A program made the position numbers and the translations under genes. A stretch of DNA of 23,937 bases. It comes from Priapulus caudatus. Its lineage: Eukaryota; Priapulida; Priapulimorpha; Priapulimorphida; Priapulidae. Position 1 is the first letter of the stretch, and each line of letters begins with the position of its first letter. Location: NCBI RefSeq assembly GCF_000485595.1, contig NW_014577779.1:138884-162820 (forward strand), in the 5' to 3' direction. Under the pieces are notes generated by a model. The model did not search any database and was not told the origin of the DNA. It worked only from the letters and a program-made list of their open reading frames with translations. This document shows positions 17,551 through 23,937 of this stretch, piece by piece.

Positions 17551-19230
17551 TACTGCGCGCGTACCTGTTACGACAACGACCCCTTCAAGCACTACTACTA
17601 CTATGAGCTATACGACGGTACTAATACGTAGGGCCTAGTACTAGGGCTACGAGCAGTACAGAGCTATACGTACTCGTACTGCGACGCACTGCAGCCCGCG
17701 TATACGCGCGAAGCGCGAACAGCACGCACCTCCGTGGTGCATTAGAGTCAAATGTGCTGCCACATATGTACTACTATATACGCAATGCACTTTGTTGTAG
17801 TACATTAAGCCCGCAGAATGCGTGAATTGAGCAATTCTGCGCTGCACAAGGCTGTTTCGACTTTCACGTAGGCGAGAATAAATTCAGTGGTCGTAATTGG
17901 CTAGTCTTTTTTATTGGCGCGCGTGCTTTCCGTTTAGAAAAAGAATTCTCGCCTTTCGCTGATTTATGCCCTGATCATTAATTTGGAAGTTATCGCCACC
18001 CATAGATGCGTACGAAATCCATTGTACGTACCATTGCACAAGTGTTTTTTAAAAAACAGCTTGGGCTTGCATGACGTAGACTGCCGCGCGTCCACAGTTC
18101 CCACGGCTAGCGTAACTGACTTCAGTGTAGCAGCAGTCTACTCGATCGTGACGGTCGCACTGTCATTCTCGTAGCCCATCTTATTTTTCGTACGCCGGTG
18201 ATGATGGTTGTTTTAGACTCAGCAATGGGTTATGTGCAACCACCAGCCGTATGTCTACGTGTTATTACGCTCCCCATGCTGGCTCATGTTTTGGCCATCA
18301 TGACGTCATATGTTCAGGCCATTGGTATATATACAGAGCGGCGTGCTATAAGACCATAGCCGGTGTGCCATACCCGTACAGCATACAGGCTAGAGCATAT
18401 GTTTTCGAATCATATACATACCCATCGATCTTGCATGCCATCGATATATTATTGGGCGCGCATTGTACTGCGTGCAAGTTGTAAGGTTCTTCCATGTGAG
18501 GAGTCCAAAGGACGAAAGGTATCTTTGCATAGGTGAGCGAACGTTGCAATACTAAATAATGTCCTCATAGTCTCGTAATACTACTAATAGTACTAGTACT
18601 AGTAGTCGTGAAAATAGTTACACGTAACTCTGTAGTACATTGAATGTTCATGTGTTTCTACATGCTGACCAACGAAATAACGTTCATACCGCACACATGT
18701 GTAATCGTTGTATTGTTTGTTACAAGCAATAATAGTGATTAGTATAGTGCGTATTATGCCCATGCGTTAGTTCAGCTTTAAATCATTGTGGTGCTTTGTT
18801 GTACGTGCATGAATAGGGAGGTTGCGTTAGGAGAGACTTCTTCATATTTAAGGCGAATTCGCCAAATGCGGTAGCTTATAGATGCGATTCAAGCGGAAAA
18901 CGCGCACGATGTTCTGCTATTGGACGGGCACATAACCCGAATACGCCGACAACCATGTCCGTCGGCAATATCAAGCAATATCAGCAAACTTCAGTGAAGG
19001 CAGTAGTAGCCGATGTATACGTTCTTTGTTGAGAAATGCGTCACGCGTTTCCTGAACATCAATGCCCGTGTGGTTGCGTTAGGGCTCGATGTATAAGCTT
19101 CTATGACTTCATATCATAATAATTACCCGTACGTTACGTTAGTTGCTAAGTATATTAGTCTACTTTCACGCCACCCTGCTTAATTTTGCACCCAGTGTAA
19201 TAACGGCAATAGTTTTTCTTCTCTTTATAT
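17551..19230. other. Intergenic, no gene recognised
   Basis: Mixed composition. Short open frames on both strands (for example 17983-18174 and 18251-18484) have no recognisable domain or supporting splice pattern. ACTAATAGTACTAGTACTAG near 18583-18602 is strongly palindromic. Confidence 0.45.
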
Positions 19231-19340
19231 TCATGTTCCGTCGTAGAAGGGTTAGTTTACGTTCAGCTGACCTCAAGGTCTCGGGCGGCAACTCTGCGGC
19301 AATCAGACGCGCAGTGTAATACGGCGGCACACGCAAAGTA
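19231..19340 (+). repeat. Dispersed repeat copy A
   Basis: Shares CGTAGAAGGGTTAGTTTACG, CAGCTGACCTCAAGGTCTCG and GGCGGCAACTCTGCGGCAAT with the segment at 19894-20016 in the same orientation. Confidence 0.8.
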
Positions 19341-19893
19341 TAACCTAGACTGCTCCCTGTCGACAGTCCAGACACGCTTACACTAACTGAACGCAACTAA
19401 TTGCTTACGCAAATCAGTCTTGTCGCAGTGGTAGAGCGCACGCGAGATCGCCATGCTATCTATGCAGTTTCATAACCCTGCAGTTTAACCCTTGCATAAC
19501 TCAAAGCGGGAACTAGCCTATCTGCAGCCAGCATGAGGGCAGCATAATAATGTTATACTGTCAGTGTAATCATTTTCTTACTACCTTTCTGTTCATTGAG
19601 TCCATATAACCACAAAACTGACAAATGTTCTTTTAATGATAGTCATTACAAATGCTTAGTCTTCAAGTAGATCTTGCATCTATTATAACGGCTATATACA
19701 TTTATTTTTACATGCAAAACGAGAGGCTACGCGGCGGCACGTTAGGCCTATACGCGTCTTTAGACACTTACTAGCCGGATCAGACCACTTTGATACTTCA
19801 CAATAAAAATCGTTCCAACCACCATGCTGCGTTATTCACGCACCCCTGCTAATTTCCACACATGTGTATACGCATACGTTTTCTTCTACTTAA
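19341..19893. other. Intergenic between the two repeat copies
   Basis: No gene is recognised. GTCGCAGTGGTAGAGCGC at about 19422 resembles a tRNA A-box, but no B-box or cloverleaf follows. Confidence 0.45.
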
Positions 19894-20016
19894 ATCATGT
19901 TCGTCCGCATCGTAGAACGGTGAGTTTTACGTTTCAGCTGAGACCTCAAGGTCTCGGCCGCGCAAACTCTGGCGGCAATCAACGCCCGTTGAAATCCGGC
20001 GGCACAACGCAAAGTT
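19894..20016 (+). repeat. Dispersed repeat copy B
   Basis: Direct, diverged copy of 19231-19340: CGTAGAACGGTGAGTTTTACG, CAGCTGAGACCTCAAGGTCT, then GGCGGCAATCA and GGCGGCACAACGCAAAGT. Preceding bases (ACGCACCCCTGCTAATTT) also resemble those before copy A. Confidence 0.8.
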
Positions 20017-20370
20017 CGTTTGGGCGAGTCGCTCGTGTTTTAGCCAGCTTTTCCTAATACATATCTGTCTGGATTATGTAGTGATGTAAAGAGATGTAAA
20101 GGTGTCACAAATCTAAGCGACAGGTCCAGAAGGCGATTGCGGTAGTTTGCAGTCATAGCAGTGCACACACTGATGACAATATCGCTGCCGAACTGTGTGC
20201 AATGTAAGTTTTACATTACATGTTAGTTACGCCTACCCCACCCTGTCCCTCGCGTAGCAGAAGGATATGGAATGTCAGTATGTGTGTTTCTGGTGCGCCG
20301 TGTTATGTGAGTCAGCACAGCAGAGCAACAGCAAGCGCAAAAGGAAAGTAAAGTCAACTAAAGTAAAACA
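20017..20370. other. Intergenic, nothing recognised
   Basis: No open frame with recognisable content and no clear repeat. Confidence 0.45.
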
Positions 20371-20384
20371 AAGTTAGAGTCGAG

Positions 20385-20500
20385 TAAGTATAGTATAGTA
20401 TAGTATAGTCATAGTAATAGTATCCAGTATAGTATAGTATAGTATAGTATGTACAGTATAGTATGACTATAATATAGCAGAGCATACAATAGCACAGCAT
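20385..20500 (+). repeat. (TATAG)n microsatellite
   Basis: Imperfect pentanucleotide AGTAT/TATAG repeats with interruptions, grading into AGCAYA-rich sequence. Confidence 0.9.
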
Positions 20501-21879
20501 AAGCCATAGCATAGGGCAAGGCAAAACAATGCATGGCTAGTTATAGTATTGCAGCAGCACAGCGCAGGCACAGGCGCAGTCAATCCACAGTAGGTTACGA
20601 TATACGTAGTATTAGTACAGATATATGTAGTCAGATATGTAAACCTTCGAAACGGGGCTGAAAGTTAATTCCGTTTTGTCACTGCCCACCTTTAGTTTAC
20701 TTGACCTTCAGCATATTTCGTCCATGGTTACACTGGGCCGCGTAGTCATGGTCGTGCAAGCCCACTTCCTTACGTCCATGTTGGGGAAAGCGTGTCAATG
20801 CGTAGCAAAATGTGGAGATATTTCATTCATTGTAGAAGTGGGGAATACATGTCGTTAGCGACAAGTGGACTTTTAAGTTTTATATAGGTCTTCTCATGTC
20901 ATATCATTCATTCTATGATCATATCATTCGTTCATGGCATGCATATTATTGCATATAAATCGGCACATAATGTCATTTCAATGTACAAATGATAGGGTAT
21001 GTTGAAGTGTTTACAAACTTCTGTTACTGTTCTGTGTTTTACAGTTCTTGCATGTTCAAAACGACAATTTTCATTTCTGCTCATTCCCAGCTTAATGCAT
21101 GCAGTAACTCATGTCGCTTTTCACTTCTGTGGCTTATAGAATTGTTCAGCAGTCGAGAAAAAGGACGTCAAGTGTGCCTGGTCGTGAATGCAGCCCCCAA
21201 TTGCCCGCAACAACAGCACTGCATTGCTTGCTGTCTGGTCATTAATGTCGGCAGGCTGGCAGATTGGCCAGAACGAACAGCAGCGCCATTTGGCTGTTAT
21301 GCGGAGCATGTTGTTCTTGGTCATAATAAACAATCTATGTAGGGGGCCACATACCAGCCTGTTCAGAGGTCATATCGTCATTGCTGCTTGTAGTGGTTTG
21401 CCATCGTTGCAGGAACAGCATCACACACAGTCACGTTGATGCCACTACGCTTTCATGAGGCATATGCCATCGCTTCAGCGCGCCGTCACTTTGGCGCATA
21501 AAGCCAGGCATGGTTCTAGGACGTTCGGCATGTACTTTGTGTACGTTTGTACTGTGTTGTCGACGTACAGCGCCAGTGAAAAGCAAGGCCTTCTTGAAGA
21601 TGCGCTGGCTGCTGTCGTCTGCACTTGTTTAACAAAACATCAGTATGCTGATGCTAACAGCTTTATGTCATTTCTGCCTTCAGAAATCGCAAGCAGCTGC
21701 AATCAATTGTGGTTGATCAGTGGTTGGCCAGCCATGTAAGAACACAAAAAGATAAGGCAGCCAAACTTTCGTGGATGTTACCGACCATACTGCAAGCATT
21801 TGTCGATGACACTGCGAGTGGTCAGCTGTTCCACGGTTGGTCGCGTTCCGGCTGGACCAGAACCTGCTCCCAGAAGTCA
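20500..21879. other. Possible decayed coding or unknown sequence; no gene called
   Basis: This stretch has more balanced composition and several overlapping open frames (20989-21342, 21188-21439, 21455-21739, 21709-21921). A possible acceptor tgccttcag at 21682 leads into a frame reading RKQLQSIVVDQWLASH and TQKDKAAKLSWML. I recognise no family, and none of the frames joins convincingly through splice sites. Confidence 0.25.
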
Positions 21880-21883
21880 CAGA

Positions 21884-22005
21884 TCGAGAGAGACGACAGG
21901 AGAGAGCGAGAGACGCAATAGTATAGCGCGCGAGATTAGAGAGGGATACAAGAGAGAGAGACAGAGCCAGCAGAGAGAGGGGAGACAGAAAGGGATAGAC
22001 AAACC
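21884..22005 (+). repeat. GA-rich (GAGA)n tract
   Basis: GAGAGAGACGACAGGAGAGAG and similar purine-rich repeats, complementary in kind to the CT tract at 22370-22790. Confidence 0.85.
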
Positions 22006-22369
22006 GCGCGCCTAACGGGCCCGCATGATNGGCACACAGATGTGTGTCGTGCCGCTGCGTACGCGCGTGCGTTGTGTGTGGTGTGTGCAGGTGTGAGTAT
22101 TATCACGTTTATAGATAAAATTATTTGCTAGCATGCATTTATGCAAGAAATTTTGATTAACTTTAAACATAGAAATATGACGCTCACACTCAAAGTCTAA
22201 ATATCCAGCCACATGCAGCGCCTCTGACGAAAGTGAAGTCTCTTCTGTCGAATTAATATGCAGCCTGAAAATTATAAGCGGAAATTATTTCCTACAGATC
22301 ACTTTATTGCAATACTGTGACATCATTTTATTTTTTGCAAAAATCAAACTTGTCATACGAGCCGCAGTC
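22006..22369. other. Intergenic, nothing recognised
   Basis: A short TGTG-rich run at about 22065-22095 and then AT-rich sequence. No gene. Confidence 0.45.
22030..22030. other. Single ambiguous base (N)
   Basis: One N in an otherwise continuous stretch. Confidence 0.99.
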
Positions 22370-22795
22370 CTTATCTTCTCTATCCTCTCGTCTATTGCTC
22401 TCTCCGTCTCTTCTCTCTCTCGTCTCTCTCTCGTCTTCTCCTTCATGTCTCTCATTCTCTCTCTCTCTCTATCTCTCTCTTATTGTCGTCCTGTCTCTCT
22501 CTCTCTCCCTCTCTTTCCTCTCTCTCCCTCTCTCCTCTCTTTCCCCTTTACTCTCATCTCCTCCTCATCTGATCCTCACTCTCTCCCCTCGGTCTTTCCT
22601 CTCTCTCGTCGTCTCTCTCGTCCTATCTCTGTCTCTCTATGTCTCTCTTATCTCCATGTCTCTTCCTCGTCTCTTCTCCTTCTCTCTCTTCTCTTCTCCT
22701 GTCTCCTCTCTCTCTCTCCTTCCTTCTCTGTCTCTCTCTCTCCTCCCCTTTCTCTTCTCCTCTCGCTCTCTCTCACTCTCGCTTTGTGGTAGAAT
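22370..22795 (+). repeat. (TCTC)n polypyrimidine tract
   Basis: About 420 bp of CT-rich microsatellite with interruptions. The long Ser/Leu open frames across it are compositional. Confidence 0.92.
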
Positions 22796-23315
22796 TTCTT
22801 CTACAAAAGAGTATATATGTAAAACAATCATAATAATTTCCGCCTGCGAAAATTAAGTTAGGTCCTTGCGTGTATATATGCACCAGCCTTTAACCCCGAT
22901 TTAGATACCCGAGATGACAACAACGCTAGGCAACTTCCACGGATGAGTATAATCTCTTGAATTTAAGTTGGAAATATCGTTATTAGGTTCAATTATAATT
23001 TCTGAGATGATTTCCATCACGCAAATCGTGCGTAGTTACAACCCTCGCCGCGGCCGACATCTACAGCTTATTGCTCTTAAATTCATTTTTTTAAAATTCA
23101 TAACTCTGGTTGAGTGCGAGCAGGGGGCGCTGTGCATTAACTATTCTAACACGGTGGCTCAGTGAAGCTGCGGGTGGTATGCCAGAGGAGGAGAGGAGAG
23201 AATCTTTCGAGGACCGTATATTTAGGATCTCAGCGATTAAATCGTTTTGATAGCATATTAGATTACGATTAAATGTTAGATATAATTTATTATGGTCTAT
23301 ATACTATACTTTCAA
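22796..23315. other. AT-rich intergenic, nothing recognised
   Basis: No domain-bearing ORF, repeat or RNA gene was seen. Confidence 0.45.
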
Positions 23316-23317
23316 TT

Positions 23318-23322
23318 ATATA

Positions 23323-23374
<52 letters not shown>

Positions 23375-23425
23375 CGTGCGTGCGTGCGTGCGTGCGTGCG
23401 TGTGCGTGCGTGTGTGTGCGTGTGA
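23318..23425 (+). repeat. (TG)n / (TGCG)n microsatellite
   Basis: (TG)n from about 23322, changing to TGCG repeats at 23373-23400 and mixed TGTGCG after. Confidence 0.95.
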
Positions 23426-23866
23426 GCTCTATGGGTTACCTAGAGGTTACACTATATAAAGAGAGTTAATGAGGGTTATATGACTCTAGCTATTCGCAGA
23501 CGAATTCTGAGCTCGTTGCGCAAAAAACAGCAGCACACGCGGAATAGCTGTGTCTCGGATGTTTGGCCGAGCATCCGTATAGTGGATTGTAGCTTTCAGA
23601 CGTAAAGGTATTCATTGGAGCTGTGTCGATGCTACGTCTTTATCAGTAATGAGTATAATAATGAGTTTGCATCCACATGCGGCGGTCGGTTTCTCCGCTG
23701 TGTGATTCAATGGCCAGTCTAATCAGGTCAACGTTGAGAATGTAAACGCTTAGAACAAACTTGCGTGTTGTACATTTTGTTGTCGAAAATAACGCTGTGA
23801 TATGTTCTGCACACCACACGGCGGAATTCGCTTGATGAAGTCGTTTGACATCGACAAATACGTTTG

Positions 23867-23867
<1 letters not shown>
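23426..23867. other. Intergenic, nothing recognised
   Basis: No gene; the reverse-strand open frame here ends in the dinucleotide repeat and encodes Cys-Val repeats only because of it. Confidence 0.45.

Positions 23868-23869
<2 letters not shown>

Positions 23870-23937
<68 letters not shown>
23870..23937 (+). repeat. (AC)n microsatellite at window edge
   Basis: At least 34 AC units running off the end of the window. Confidence 0.97.

Noticed and set aside
19420-19445. tRNA A-box-like GTCGCAGTGGTAGAGCGC
   Set aside because: No B-box, anticodon arm or acceptor pairing can be drawn in the next 60 bases.
22307-22856. 161- and 179-codon open frames
   Set aside because: They are translations of the (TCTC)n tract.
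23643-23936. Reverse-strand frames with Cys-Val repeats
   Set aside because: They are products of the terminal (AC)n repeat.

Overview
This is animal (metazoan) nuclear DNA, most likely from a marine invertebrate; I cannot name the species. The evidence is GT-AG introns, vertebrate-type TTAGGG tracts inside the chromosome, abundant small inverted-repeat elements, long microsatellites and sparse coding. The assembly is uneven. There is a 25-base gap at 11124-11148 and a single N at 22030. The minisatellites (about 3.4-5.8 kb and 9.8-11.1 kb) look unpolished, with many small indels, while the coding exons elsewhere are mostly clean.

Only one locus is clearly coding, on the plus strand from 6809 to at least 16156. 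Its 5' part is a three-exon SET-domain methyltransferase resembling KMT5A/SETD8 (6809-8536, 172 residues, with its own stop and a possible poly(A) signal). Beginning 0.85 kb further on, in the same orientation, is a large open region (9384-13726). It starts with a 33-bp coding minisatellite (11-residue unit, consensus near HDVEPATSLSH) and continues with two zinc-finger-like Cys/His clusters and a helical basic region. Three further exons (14318-14565, 14997-15082, 15960-16156) complete a tyrosine-recombinase (phage-integrase-like) catalytic domain. The R, K, xxxR, H and Y motifs can all be placed, but the last two exons carry an in-frame TAA and a one-base frameshift, so this copy may be decaying. 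The gene should continue past 16156.

Layout: 1-3.4 kb is intergenic with several inverted-repeat elements. 3.45-5.76 kb is three consecutive arrays: a 42-bp repeat, a 1.2 kb pyrimidine-only-like CTCC tract, and a 115-bp repeat. 6.13-6.30 kb is a palindromic 21-bp minisatellite just upstream of the SET gene. 6.8-16.2 kb is the SET/recombinase locus, with MITEs in its introns. 16.3-17.1 kb is a GC-rich island. 17.2-24 kb is intergenic with further MITEs, duplicated segments and microsatellites; no gene is recognised there.

The two points most worth attention are (1) the side-by-side or fused SET methyltransferase and eukaryotic tyrosine recombinase joined by a hypervariable coding repeat, and (2) a MITE family with 9-bp target duplications that carries telomere-like TTAGGG tracts internally. 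The apparent inversions inside the coding minisatellite are probably assembly artefacts, because the copy before the gap shows the same sequence in uniform orientation.
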